Positions 52,354 through 61,443 of a stretch of 64,000 nt of DNA are shown piece by piece. The stretch lies in NCBI GenBank assembly GCA_029782355.1, contig JAKOUY010000031.1, forward strand, positions 1-64,000, given 5' to 3'. Each line of letters begins with the position of its first letter. Within the stretch, counting starts at the first letter, position 1. The DNA is from Actinomycetes bacterium. Lineage in GTDB: Bacteria > Actinomycetota > Acidimicrobiia > Acidimicrobiales > Ilumatobacteraceae. Below the pieces are notes generated by a model that searched no databases, had not been told where the DNA came from, and saw only the letters and a list, made by a program, of their open reading frames with translations. Position numbers and translations under genes: made by a program.

Positions 52354-55300
52354 ATGTGCGGCATCGTCGCGATCCTCTCCCGCCCGCCGAGCCGCCCGGT
52401 CCCGGACGCGGCCGATCTGCTGGCTCGTCTCGACCGCGCCGTGGCCGCCCCGCTCGGAGCCGCGGCCACCGAGCTCAGCGAGCTCGACGGTCTGCTGAAG
52501 GGCCTGCCGGGCGTGCAGGCCCTGGCCGGCCGACGGGAACTGGTGGCCGCGCTGACGGCCCGGCTCGACCAACTCGACGGGCGGGTCACCGACCGCGAGG
52601 CCGAACTCGAGCGGACCGAGACGATGACCCCCGAGGCCGTCGAGGTGGCCAATGCCGAACTGCTGGCCGTGCGCGACGGGATCTGGGCGATCCGCCGCGA
52701 CCGACTGCGGACCGCCGCCGAGGTCGATGCCTTCGCCGGTCGGGACGCCAGCTCGGGCGCCCTCGGTGGGTACCTGGCGATCCAGCAGGCGCTCTCGGCC
52801 ATCGACCGGATGGAGGTCCGCGGACGTGACTCGGCCGGGATCCACCTGTTCGTGTGGGGCCACGGGCTCGATGCCGAGCACCCCGTGCTGCAGCGTGCCC
52901 TGGAGCGCCGCGGGCGCGACCCGCTGTTCCAGAACCAGTCGATTCGCCGGACCGGCCACTGCCTCAGCTTCGTCTACAAGGCGGCGGCCGAGATCGGCGA
53001 GCTCGGCGACAACGTGCGTGCCCTGCGCGCCGCAGTGGCGGCCGACGAGCTGCTGCGCCTGGCCCTCTCGGCCGAGGGCGCTCGGTGCGCAGTGCTCGGC
53101 CACACCCGCTGGGCCAGCGTCGGCATCATCAGCGAGCCGAACTGCCACCCGGTGAACAGCGAGGAGTCCGAGACCACCGGCGGGGCCACGCCGGCCTATG
53201 CCGTGGCCGTGCTGAACGGCGACGTCGACAACCACGCCGACCTCAAGGTCGACCACCAGCTGCGCATCGCCGGCCCGATCACCACCGACGCCAAGGTCAT
53301 CCCGGCGTTGATGGCCCGCCATGCCGCCACCGCCGGCATCGACCCGGCCGAAGCCTTCCGCCGCACGGTGGCGGAGTTCGACGGCAGCGTGGCCATCGCC
53401 GCAGCAACCGCCGAGCGCCCCGGCGAGGTGTACCTGGCGTTGCGCGGCAGTGGTCAGGCGCTCTACGTCGGCATGGCCGAGGACCTCTACCTGGTCGCCA
53501 GCGAGCCCTACGGTGTGGTCGAGGAGACGGCCCACTACCTGCGCATCGACGGTGAGACGCCGTCCAGCACCGGGAGCCGCGGCCAGGTCGTCGTGCTGCG
53601 CGCCGAGCAGGCCGGCCAGCTCGACGGCGTGACCCGCCTGGCCTACGACGGCGGCCCGCTGCCCGTCGACGCCGCCGAGGTGAGCACCGCCCAGGTGACG
53701 ACGCGGGACATCGACCGTGGCGACGCCCCGCACTTCCTGCTCAAGGAGATCGGCGAGGCACCGAACAGCTTCCACAAGACCCTGCGTGGCAAGATCGTCG
53801 ACCACGACGGGGCCGTCGAGGCGGTGCTCGGCGAATCGACGCTGCCGGCATCGGTGCGCCAGCGCCTGGCCGACGGCACGATCCGGCGGATCCGGGTCAT
53901 CGGGCAGGGCACGGCGGCGGTTGCCGGTCGCAGCGCCGCCCGGCTGATCGACGCCCTGTGCGACGGAGCGCTCGACGTCGACGCGATCACCGCCACGGAG
54001 CTGAGCGGCTTCAACCTCAAGCTGGACATGAGCGACACGCTGGTCATCGCGGTGAGCCAGAGCGGGACCACGACCGACACCAACCGCACCGTCGACCTGG
54101 TCCGCAGCCGTGGGGCCGTGGTCATCGCCGTGGTCAACCGGCGCAACAGCGACCTGACCGACAAGGCCGACGGCGTCCTCTACACCAGCGACGGTCGCGA
54201 CGTGGAGATGAGCGTCGCCAGCACCAAGGCGTTCTACGCCCAGGTGGCCGCCGGCGCGCTGCTGGCCTGTGCGGTGACCGAGGCCGCCGGACTGTCCAGC
54301 GCCGCCCAGCGCGCCGCGCTGCTGACGTCGCTGCGCACGCTGCCCGATGCCATGCGAGCCGTGCTGGAGCGCCGCCCGCAGATCGCCGAGGTCGCCCAAC
54401 GCCTGGCTCCGTCGAAGCGCTACTGGGCCATCGTCGGCAACGGGGCCAACACGGTGGCGGCTCACGAGGTGCGGATCAAGCTCAGCGAGCTGTGCTACAA
54501 GTCGATCGCCTGCGACGTGACCGAGGACAAGAAGCACATCGACCTGTCCAGCGAGCCGCTGATCCTGGTGTGCGCGGCCGGGCTGCACGGCAGCACCGCC
54601 GACGACGTCGCCAAGGAGGTGGCGATCTACAAGGCCCACAAGGCCACCCCGATCGTCATCGTCAGCGAGGGTGACGAGCGGTTCGCCGCTGCCGCCGGCC
54701 TGCTGACGGTGCCCGACGTGCATCCGGAACTGGCCTTCGTGCTGTCAGCCATGGTCGGGCACCTGTTCGGCTACGAGGCCGCCCTGGCCATCGACCACTC
54801 CGCCCGCCCGCTGCGCGAGGCCCGCGAGCTGATCGAGCACGCCCTCGCCCAGTCCGCCGACGGGTCAGCCGTGCTGGCAGCCGTCCACGCCGGCATCGGG
54901 CCGATCGCCGAACGGTTCTTCGACGTGCTGCGCGCCGGCGGGTACGACGGGCATCTCGAAGCCAGCACCGCCCTCGGCGTGGTGACCATGCTGCGCGACG
55001 TGCAGAGCGCCGACCCGCTCGACGACTTCCAGCGCGAGACCGGCAAGGTGGCAACGCCGGCGGCGTTGATCGACGACCTCAACCGGGCGCTCAACCGGGC
55101 CGTCGACGAGCTGACCCGGCCGGTCGACGCCATCAAGCACCAGGCCAAGACGGTGACGGTGGGCATCAGCCGCAGCGACGAGGGGGTCCTCGATCGCCCG
55201 CTGGTGCAGGCCGTCCTCGGCGCCGGTGCCGGGCGTGACGTGCTCAGCTTCCGCACGCTCAAGGTCCTCGCCGACCTCGACCCGGCGGTCGAGTCGGTCG

Positions 55301-55743
55301 TCGGCTGGACCCGCTACCGCATCGACGGCAACCCGGCGGACACGGCGGTCATCTCGGTGGTCGAGCGCCACGGGTTGGCTCGCGAGGTCCCCAGCCGGGT
55401 CGAGCGCAACCCGCACCTGGTGGGCACCAAGCGCCGGGTGGCCACCGAACGCGAGGTGCTCGTCGCCCGCGGCCGGTCCGACGGGCGGACGGTCATCTTC
55501 GTCCCCGAGGTCAAGGCCGGCTCGTGCACCGGGATCACCCTGTTGCACGTCCGCTTCCACGACCGTCTGCCGGCCGAGGTCGTCCGGGGTGTCCTGCAGG
55601 GCTACGACCGGCGCTACGACCGCCTGGTCGACTGGGTCTCGGAGACCGAGGGCAGCTTCCGCGACAGCCTGCTTGGTGAGCTGCCGGTGGCCGACCTGCT
55701 GATCACCCCGATCAGCGACATGGCCGACCTCTGGACGTCGTGA
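52354..55743 (+). CDS. Giant GlmS-like protein: glutaminase + SIS domains + extra C-terminal region
   Basis: The 1129-residue protein starts MCGIVAIL with Cys2, the N-terminal nucleophile of glutamine amidotransferases. A helical, charged insert (about 20-135) interrupts the domain, which resumes at RGRDSAGIHLF, LGHTRWASVG and LNGDVDNHADL. Two SIS domains follow (about 510-640, with VSQSGTTTDTNRTV and SVASTKAFYAQ, and about 700-850, with KLSELCYKSIACDVTEDKKHIDL). About 270 more residues (about 860-1129) are not found in normal GlmS of about 610 residues. It probably makes glucosamine-6-phosphate from fructose-6-phosphate and glutamine, supported by nearby glmM. The ATG is 7 nt after a TAACCT -10 (52341-52346), a leaderless start. 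It overlaps acpS by 4 bp. Confidence 0.85.
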   Translation: MCGIVAILSRPPSRPVPDAADLLARLDRAVAAPLGAAATELSELDGLLKGLPGVQALAGRRELVAALTARLDQLDGRVTDREAELERTETMTPEAVEVANAELLAVRDGIWAIRRDRLRTAAEVDAFAGRDASSGALGGYLAIQQALSAIDRMEVRGRDSAGIHLFVWGHGLDAEHPVLQRALERRGRDPLFQNQSIRRTGHCLSFVYKAAAEIGELGDNVRALRAAVAADELLRLALSAEGARCAVLGHTRWASVGIISEPNCHPVNSEESETTGGATPAYAVAVLNGDVDNHADLKVDHQLRIAGPITTDAKVIPALMARHAATAGIDPAEAFRRTVAEFDGSVAIAAATAERPGEVYLALRGSGQALYVGMAEDLYLVASEPYGVVEETAHYLRIDGETPSSTGSRGQVVVLRAEQAGQLDGVTRLAYDGGPLPVDAAEVSTAQVTTRDIDRGDAPHFLLKEIGEAPNSFHKTLRGKIVDHDGAVEAVLGESTLPASVRQRLADGTIRRIRVIGQGTAAVAGRSAARLIDALCDGALDVDAITATELSGFNLKLDMSDTLVIAVSQSGTTTDTNRTVDLVRSRGAVVIAVVNRRNSDLTDKADGVLYTSDGRDVEMSVASTKAFYAQVAAGALLACAVTEAAGLSSAAQRAALLTSLRTLPDAMRAVLERRPQIAEVAQRLAPSKRYWAIVGNGANTVAAHEVRIKLSELCYKSIACDVTEDKKHIDLSSEPLILVCAAGLHGSTADDVAKEVAIYKAHKATPIVIVSEGDERFAAAAGLLTVPDVHPELAFVLSAMVGHLFGYEAALAIDHSARPLREARELIEHALAQSADGSAVLAAVHAGIGPIAERFFDVLRAGGYDGHLEASTALGVVTMLRDVQSADPLDDFQRETGKVATPAALIDDLNRALNRAVDELTRPVDAIKHQAKTVTVGISRSDEGVLDRPLVQAVLGAGAGRDVLSFRTLKVLADLDPAVESVVGWTRYRIDGNPADTAVISVVERHGLAREVPSRVERNPHLVGTKRRVATEREVLVARGRSDGRTVIFVPEVKAGSCTGITLLHVRFHDRLPAEVVRGVLQGYDRRYDRLVDWVSETEGSFRDSLLGELPVADLLITPISDMADLWTS

Positions 55744-56132
55744 ACGTCCTGGCCGGTTCGGTGCGCGGCGTCGGCGTCGACGCCTGCGAGGTCGAGCGGA
55801 TGCGCCAGTCGTTGGAGCGCACGCCCACCATCCGGACCCGGGTGTTCACGGCCGACGAGTGCGCCGATCTGGCCGGACGGGTCGATCCGGTCCCCGGGTT
55901 CGCCGCCCGGTTCGCCGCCCGCGAAGCGGTGATGAAGGCCATGGGTCTGGGGCTCGGCGCCTTCGGGTTCCACGACGTGTCCGTCCGCCGGGCCGAGAGC
56001 GGCCAGCCGAGCCTGGTCGTCGGCGGGCAGGCCGCCCGACTGGCCGAGGAGCGCGGCATCACCGACTGGTTCCTGTCCTTGACCCACACCGACTCGGTGG
56101 CCATCGCCGTCGTCGTCGCCAGCGGCCGCTGA
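55740..56132 (+). CDS. acpS: Holo-[acyl-carrier-protein] synthase
   Basis: The 130-residue enzyme transfers 4'-phosphopantetheine from CoA to ACP. It shows VRGVGVDACEVERM (metal Asp), FAARFAAREAVMKAMGLGLGAFGFHDVSV (Glu and Lys) and FLSLTHTDSVAIAVVV. The GTG start lies in a GTGA overlap with the GlmS-like gene, and its stop overlaps the next ATG, so the set is coupled. Confidence 0.93.
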   Translation: MNVLAGSVRGVGVDACEVERMRQSLERTPTIRTRVFTADECADLAGRVDPVPGFAARFAAREAVMKAMGLGLGAFGFHDVSVRRAESGQPSLVVGGQAARLAEERGITDWFLSLTHTDSVAIAVVVASGR

Positions 56133-57496
56133 TGGAGCCGGTCTACACCACCGAGCAGATGCGCCGGATCGACGCCGCGGCGCCCGAGCCGGTGGAGGTG
56201 CTGATCGAGCGCGCCGGCGCGGCCGTGGCCCGCGCCGCCCGGCGGATGCTGGGCGGGACCTATGGGCGCCGGGTCGTGGTCATCGCCGGCACGGGCAACA
56301 ACGGGGCCGACGGTCGGGTGGCCGCCCGCCTGCTGGCCCGGCAGGGGGTTGCCGTGCGCATCGTCGCAGCCAGCGCCACGCCGCGCCCGGTCACCGACGC
56401 CGACCTGGTCATCGACGCGGCCTACGGCACCGGCTTTCGTGGCACGTGGACCCCGCCGGAGGTGCGCGGCATCCCGGTCCTGGCGGTGGACATCCCGAGC
56501 GGGGTGCAGGCCGACACCGGCGCGGTCACCGGGCCGGTGCTGCGGGCGACGCGCACGGTGACCTTCCACGGCCTGAAGCCCGGGCTGCTGCTCGGTCCCG
56601 GGTCGGAGTTCGCCGGAGCCGTCGAGGTGGTCGACATCGGTCTCCCGCTCGCCCACCCGCATGCCCTGGCGGTCGGCGCCGACGGCCCGCGCCGCCTGTG
56701 GGTCACTCGCCCGGCCGATGCGCACAAGTGGCGCCAGGCGGTGCGCATCGTGGCCGGTAGCCCGTCGATGCCCGGCGCGGCCGTGCTGTGCGCCGGTGCC
56801 GCGCAACGTGCCGGCTCCGGCATGGTCCAGCTGTGCAGCCCGGGCCAGACCGTGGCCGGCGCGCCGGTCACGGTCGTCCAGCGACCACTCACCACCACGG
56901 CCTGGAGCCGTCAGGCGATGGAAGAGCTCGACCGGATCCACGCCCTCGCCATCGGTCCCGGGATGGGCCGTACCCCCGAGACGCTGGACGAGATCCGCCG
57001 CCTCGTCGCCGAGGCGCCCTGCCCGACGGTGGTCGACGGCGACGGCCTGTTCGCCCTGGCGTCCGGTGGGCCGAGCGCGCTCGACGGCCTGCGCGCCCGG
57101 ACCGCGCCGACCGTGCTGACCCCGCACGACGGCGAGTTCACCCAGCTGGCCGGCGAGCCGCCCGGCGAGGACCGCCTCGCCGCGGCCCGACACCTGGCCG
57201 AGCGCACCGGGGCCGTGGTGCTGCTGAAGGGCCCGTGCACGGTCGTCGCCGCACCGTCCGGCACCACGGTGCTGGTCACGGAGGGCGACCAGCGCCTGGC
57301 GACGGCGGGGAGTGGCGACGTCCTCACCGGCATCATCGCCGCCGGCCTGGCCGGCGGGCTGAGCCCGTTGCGTGCCGCGTTCGTCGGCGCCTGGCTGCAC
57401 GGGGCCACGCTGCGCTCCCTCCCCGCCCACGGCGTCGTCGCCAGCGACCTGATCGACGCCCTGCCCGCGGCGCTGGCGCTGGTGGCCGGCTCGTGA
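56132..57496 (+). CDS. nnr: Bifunctional NAD(P)HX epimerase / ADP-dependent dehydratase
   Basis: The 454-residue protein joins an N-terminal YjeF epimerase domain (VLIERAGAAVARAARRM, VVVIAGTGNNGADGRVAARLLARQG, AVDIPSGVQADTG) to a C-terminal ribokinase-like dehydratase (about 200-454: AGSPSMPGAAVLCAGAAQRAGSGMV, IGPGMGR, VDGDGLFALA, LTPHDGEFTQL, TAGSGDVLTGIIAAGLA). It repairs hydrated NADH and NADPH. It lies between acpS and alr, a usual actinobacterial neighbourhood. Confidence 0.95.
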   Translation: MEPVYTTEQMRRIDAAAPEPVEVLIERAGAAVARAARRMLGGTYGRRVVVIAGTGNNGADGRVAARLLARQGVAVRIVAASATPRPVTDADLVIDAAYGTGFRGTWTPPEVRGIPVLAVDIPSGVQADTGAVTGPVLRATRTVTFHGLKPGLLLGPGSEFAGAVEVVDIGLPLAHPHALAVGADGPRRLWVTRPADAHKWRQAVRIVAGSPSMPGAAVLCAGAAQRAGSGMVQLCSPGQTVAGAPVTVVQRPLTTTAWSRQAMEELDRIHALAIGPGMGRTPETLDEIRRLVAEAPCPTVVDGDGLFALASGGPSALDGLRARTAPTVLTPHDGEFTQLAGEPPGEDRLAAARHLAERTGAVVLLKGPCTVVAAPSGTTVLVTEGDQRLATAGSGDVLTGIIAAGLAGGLSPLRAAFVGAWLHGATLRSLPAHGVVASDLIDALPAALALVAGS

Positions 57497-58614
57497 GCCG
57501 ATGGGCCTGGGCGGGCATCGACCTCGACGCCGTCCGCCACAACGTCGGCGTGCTCCGGCGGGCGGCGGGCGATGCCCAGGTGTGGGCGGTGGTCAAGGCC
57601 AACGGCTACGGCCACGGCGCCCTCGACGTCGGCCGGGCGGCCCTCGACGCCGGCGCAGCCGGGTTGTGCGTGGCGCTGGTCGACGAGGGTGTCGCGCTTC
57701 GCGACGGGGGGATCACCGCGCCGATCCTGGTGCTCAGCCAGCAGCCCGACGACGATGTCGCCCGCGCCGTCCGCCACCAGCTGGCGATGACCGTGTACTC
57801 CGGCGCCGGGGTCGCCGCGCTCGAGCGAGCCGGTGCCCGCGAGCATCCGGTGCACCTCAAGGTCGACACGGGGATGCGCCGGGTGGGCGCCACGGCCGGC
57901 GCGGTGGCCGAGGTGGCCCGACGGATCGACGACTCGCCGGCGGCCCGGCTGGTCGGTCTCTGCACCCATCTGGCCGTGGCCGACGAGCCGGACGACCCTC
58001 GCACGGCGACCCAGCTCGACGCCTTCGATGCCGTGGTGTCCGACCTGGCTGCGGCCGGGCTGCGCCCGCCGCTGATCCATGCGGCCAACTCCGCCGGCAC
58101 GCTGGCTCACCCGCGCGCCCGCCACACCATGGTCCGAGCCGGGATCGCCGTGTACGGCATCTCCCCCGGCCCGGGCGTCGACCATCTGGCCGGCGAGCTG
58201 CGCCCGGTGATGTCGCTGGTGGCCCGGGTGTCATGGGTCAAGCGGGTCGAGCCCGGCGACGGGATCAGCTACGGGTTGCGCCACACCTTCGACCGCCCGA
58301 CCACGGTGGCCACGGTGCCGATCGGGTACGCCGACGGCGTGCCCCGCCGCCTGTTCCACGGTGGCGGGCAGGTCCTGATCGGCGGGCGCCGCCGCCCGAT
58401 CGTCGGCGTGGTCACCATGGACCAGCTGATGGTCGACTGTGCGGACGACCCCGTGACCATCGGCGACGAGGTCGTCCTCCTCGGGCGACAGGGCACCGAG
58501 CGGGTCACCGCCACCGAGTGGGCCGACCGCCTCGGCACGATCGCCTACGAGATCACCTGTGGCATCTCGCCGCGCATCCCGCGCATCCCGCGCCTCCCGC
58601 TCGACCGCGTCTGA
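57493..58614 (+). CDS. alr: Alanine racemase
   Basis: The 373-residue PLP enzyme makes D-alanine for peptidoglycan. It has the PLP-lysine motif AVVKANGYGHGA, HLKVDTGMRRVGA, the RAGIAVYGISPGP segment, the catalytic Tyr in ISYGLRHTF and GYADGVPR with VTMDQLMVD. The GTG overlaps the upstream stop by 4 bp. A terminator-like hairpin follows. Confidence 0.95.
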   Translation: MSRWAWAGIDLDAVRHNVGVLRRAAGDAQVWAVVKANGYGHGALDVGRAALDAGAAGLCVALVDEGVALRDGGITAPILVLSQQPDDDVARAVRHQLAMTVYSGAGVAALERAGAREHPVHLKVDTGMRRVGATAGAVAEVARRIDDSPAARLVGLCTHLAVADEPDDPRTATQLDAFDAVVSDLAAAGLRPPLIHAANSAGTLAHPRARHTMVRAGIAVYGISPGPGVDHLAGELRPVMSLVARVSWVKRVEPGDGISYGLRHTFDRPTTVATVPIGYADGVPRRLFHGGGQVLIGGRRRPIVGVVTMDQLMVDCADDPVTIGDEVVLLGRQGTERVTATEWADRLGTIAYEITCGISPRIPRIPRLPLDRV

Positions 58615-58640
58615 CCCCGTCCGCCCGGCGTCGGGGGTCA
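58612..58640 (+). terminator. Hairpin at the end of alr
   Basis: TGACCCC (58612-58618, containing the alr stop codon) and GGGGTCA (58634-58640) pair over 7 bp around a 15-nt loop, before the leaderless promoter of tsaE. Probable terminator. Confidence 0.45.
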
Positions 58641-58712
58641 CCTCGTTCGGGGTCGGCGTCGGGCCGCGGGGTGACTGGGGCGGGTGGGGTCGGTCCGTAG
58701 GCTTGATCCGCC

Positions 58713-59183
58713 ATGATCCGGATCCGGTCTCGCTCGGCGGCGCACACCGCGGCCATCGCTGCCGCGGTGGCCGGATGGTGCCGGACAGGCGACGTGATCG
58801 TGCTGGCGGGGGAGATGGGGGCTGGCAAGACGGCGTTCGCCCAGGGACTCGGTGCCGCGCTGGGCGTCGACGAGCCGGTCACCTCGCCGACCTTCGCCCT
58901 GCTGCACCGCTACGCCGGGTCAGTGGCGATGTACCACGCCGACGTCTACCGGCTGGAGACGTGGAACGAGTTGGCCGATCTCGGCCTCGGTGAGCTCGAC
59001 GACGGTGTGGTGGTGGTCGAATGGGGCGATGTCGTCGCCCCCGGACTCGGGTCGCACCTGGCGGTCACCCTCGAGCCGGGTGCGACCGACGACGAGCGCG
59101 TCCTGACCATCGCCCCCGTCGGTCCGGCGTGGGCCGGGCGGTGGGCCGACCTGGCCGGCACGGTGACCGAGGTGGCGAGGTGA
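58713..59183 (+). CDS. tsaE: tRNA t6A ATPase component TsaE
   Basis: The 156-residue P-loop protein has GEMGAGKTAFAQGLGAALG, TSPTFALLHRY and YHADVYRLE, with EWGD later, as in TsaE/YjeE. It drives the TsaB-TsaD complex during t6A37 formation on ANN-decoding tRNAs. A TAGGCT -10 element (58698-58703) stands 9 nt before the ATG, so the mRNA is leaderless or nearly so. It overlaps tsaB by one base. Confidence 0.95.
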   Translation: MIRIRSRSAAHTAAIAAAVAGWCRTGDVIVLAGEMGAGKTAFAQGLGAALGVDEPVTSPTFALLHRYAGSVAMYHADVYRLETWNELADLGLGELDDGVVVVEWGDVVAPGLGSHLAVTLEPGATDDERVLTIAPVGPAWAGRWADLAGTVTEVAR

Positions 59184-59887
59184 TGGACGGTGTCGTGCTG
59201 GCCATCGACACAGCGACCGACCGGGTCGGCGTGGCGCTCGGTGGGGCGGCCGGTCTGGCCGGCCTGGTCGAGGTGGGCGGCGGGCGGCGCCATGCCGAGA
59301 CCCTCGCCCCGGCCATCGATTGGCTGTGCCGGACGACCGGGATCGACCTGTCCGACGTCACCGCCGTCGCAGCCGACGTCGGTCCCGGCCTGTTCACCGG
59401 CATGCGCGTCGGGTTGGCGACCGCGACCACCCTGGCGTCGGCACTGGGTGTGCCCACGCTGCCGGCCTGCTCGCTGGACCTCATCGCCATGGCCGTGCGG
59501 CACACCGGACGGCGGATCGAGGCGATCCTCGATGCTCGCAAGGGGCAGCTGTTCCACGCCGCCTACGTGCCCGTCCCGGGCGGCGTGCAGCGGGTGGTCG
59601 AGCCCCGCGTGCTGAGCCTCGACGACCTGCTGGCCGACCTCGCCGCCTCGGTCGACGAGCGGTTGTGCGTCGGCGACGGTGCGGTCCGTCACGCCGAGGC
59701 GTTGAGCGTGGTGATCCGTGCCGAGCTGGCCGATGCCGCGGTCGCGGCGCCGTCGGTTGCCACCCTGGTGGACCTCGCCGGTCGTGGGGCGCTGGCTGCC
59801 GGCCCGCTGGAGCCGATGTACCTCCGCCCGCCCGACGCTCAGATCAACTGGGAGACCCGCCGCTCGGCGTCCGGGGTGACCTCGTGA
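59183..59887 (+). CDS. tsaB: tRNA t6A scaffold protein TsaB
   Basis: The 234-residue protein has the ASKHA start VVLAIDTATDRVGVALGG, RHAETLAPAIDWL and VGPGLFTGMRVGLATATTLA, typical of TsaB/YeaZ, the inactive partner of TsaD. The C-terminal part ends in EPMYLRPPDAQINWETR. It is coupled to tsaE (TGATG) and to rimI (GTGA). Confidence 0.94.
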   Translation: MDGVVLAIDTATDRVGVALGGAAGLAGLVEVGGGRRHAETLAPAIDWLCRTTGIDLSDVTAVAADVGPGLFTGMRVGLATATTLASALGVPTLPACSLDLIAMAVRHTGRRIEAILDARKGQLFHAAYVPVPGGVQRVVEPRVLSLDDLLADLAASVDERLCVGDGAVRHAEALSVVIRAELADAAVAAPSVATLVDLAGRGALAAGPLEPMYLRPPDAQINWETRRSASGVTS

Positions 59888-60411
59888 GGTCGAGCACCCG
59901 GCGGCGCCCCGTCACCCTGCGCCCGCTGCGGGCGCGTGATCTCGGCTCGGTCATGGAGATCGAGCGGGTTTCCTACCCGCGGCCGTGGAGCGAGAACGTG
60001 TTCCGCGCCGAGATCGACCGCGTCACCACCCACGCCGATCGCTACTACGTGGCTGCCACGCTCGGTCGCCGCCTGGTCGGCTACGCCGGTCTGCTCCTCG
60101 CCGTCGACGACGCCCACGTGACCAACATCGCCGTGTCCCCGGCGTACCGCCACCACGGTGTGGGTGCCCGGTTGCTGGCCGACCTGGGCGCCCAGGCCCG
60201 GCGGCGGGGGATGGCGTCGATGACCCTCGAGGTGCGGGTCAGCAACGTCGGCGCCCAACGGCTGTACGAGTCGTTCGGCTTCGAGACCGCCGGCATCCGC
60301 CAGAAGTACTACGAGAACGTCGACGACGCCCTGGTCATGTGGCGCTACGGCATCGCCGAGGCCGACTTCGCCGCCGTCCTGGCCCGTCACGGCGTGGAGG
60401 TCGACCGGTGA
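59884..60411 (+). CDS. rimI: Ribosomal protein S18-alanine N-acetyltransferase RimI
   Basis: The 175-residue GNAT protein shows TLRPLRARDLGSVMEIERVSYPRPWSENVF, TNIAVSPAYRHHGVGARLLADLGAQARRRG (acetyl-CoA loop) and LEVRVSNVGAQRLYESFGFETAGIRQKYYEN, the RimI pattern. It commonly lies between tsaB and tsaD in actinobacteria, overlapping both. Confidence 0.93.
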   Translation: MRSSTRRRPVTLRPLRARDLGSVMEIERVSYPRPWSENVFRAEIDRVTTHADRYYVAATLGRRLVGYAGLLLAVDDAHVTNIAVSPAYRHHGVGARLLADLGAQARRRGMASMTLEVRVSNVGAQRLYESFGFETAGIRQKYYENVDDALVMWRYGIAEADFAAVLARHGVEVDR

Positions 60412-61427
60412 CGGCCAGCACCATCCTCGGCATCGAGACCAGCTGCGACGAGACCGCCGCGGCCGTGGTGCGCGACGGGTCCGACGTGCTGTCGAGCGTG
60501 GTCAGCAGCCAGATCGAGCTGCACGCCCGGTTCGGCGGGGTGGTTCCCGAGGTGGCCAGCCGGGCCCACCTCGCGTCGATCAACCCGGTCATCGATCGAG
60601 CGCTGGCCGACGCCGGACTGCCGGCGGCGGCCATCGACGCCATCGCCTGCACGGTGGGGCCCGGCCTGATCGGGGCGCTGCTCGTCGGCCTGTCCGCCGC
60701 CAAGGCGCTGGCCCTCGCCTGGCGAGTGCCGTTGGTCGGCGTCAACCATCACGAAGCGCATCTGTACGCGGCCTTCCTCGAGGACCCGAGCCTGGAGTTC
60801 CCGCTCGTGGTCCTCCTGGTGTCCGGCGGGCACACGATGATCATCGAGATGGCCGGACACGGCCGCTACCGGCTGCTCGGGCGAACCATCGACGACGCCG
60901 CCGGCGAGGCCTACGACAAGGTCGCCCGGTTCCTCGATCTCGGCTACCCGGGTGGCCCGGCGATCGATCGGCTGGCCCGCCGCGGCGACCCGCAGGCGGT
61001 GGCGTTCCCGCGGGCGATGATGACCCGTGAGGGCAGCGCCGACACCCTCGACGTCAGCTTCAGCGGGTTGAAGACCGCGGTGGTCAATCACGCCCGCCGG
61101 CATCCCGGCCTGGACTCGGCCGACATCGCCGCCTCGTTCCAGGCTGCGGTGGTCGACGTGCTGGTGACCAAGACCCGCCGCGCCGCGGCCCAGGTCGGGG
61201 CGCGCGGCGTGGTGCTGGCCGGCGGGGTGGCGGCCAACTCGCAGCTGCGCGCCGATCTCGCGGCGGCGTGTCACGCCGACGGCCTCGCCTGCTTCCTACC
61301 CTCGCCGGCGCTGTGCACCGACAACGCGGCGATGATCGCCGCGGTGGGCTGGCACCGCCTGCACGCCGACGGGCCGAGCCCGCTGGACATCGGCGCCCAG
61401 CCGAACCTGCGCCTGGCGTTCGGCTGA
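60408..61427 (+). CDS. tsaD: tRNA N6-threonylcarbamoyladenosine transferase TsaD
   Basis: The 339-residue ASKHA enzyme has ILGIETSCDETAAAVV, the iron-binding HHEAH in VGVNHHEAHLYAAF, LVSGGHTMI, YDKVARFLDLGYPGGPAIDRLA and GVVLAGGVAANSQLR. It transfers the threonylcarbamoyl group to A37. The GTG start is in a GTGA overlap with rimI. It completes a four-gene t6A operon. The gene ends 16 bp from a convergent gene. Confidence 0.97.
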   Translation: MTASTILGIETSCDETAAAVVRDGSDVLSSVVSSQIELHARFGGVVPEVASRAHLASINPVIDRALADAGLPAAAIDAIACTVGPGLIGALLVGLSAAKALALAWRVPLVGVNHHEAHLYAAFLEDPSLEFPLVVLLVSGGHTMIIEMAGHGRYRLLGRTIDDAAGEAYDKVARFLDLGYPGGPAIDRLARRGDPQAVAFPRAMMTREGSADTLDVSFSGLKTAVVNHARRHPGLDSADIAASFQAAVVDVLVTKTRRAAAQVGARGVVLAGGVAANSQLRADLAAACHADGLACFLPSPALCTDNAAMIAAVGWHRLHADGPSPLDIGAQPNLRLAFG

Positions 61428-61443
61428 ACTGCCCGCTCGGCGG

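Noticed and set aside
52165-54723. An 852-codon minus-strand frame
   Set aside because: It is antisense to the GlmS-like gene and the end of the LPXTG gene, with the composition of a GC-rich shadow and no recognisable motif.
52354-55743. Frameshift or assembly error fusing glmS to another gene
   Set aside because: The frame is continuous with protein-like composition throughout, the ends overlap neighbours in the usual way, and no second start with a ribosome-binding site is obvious at the domain borders.
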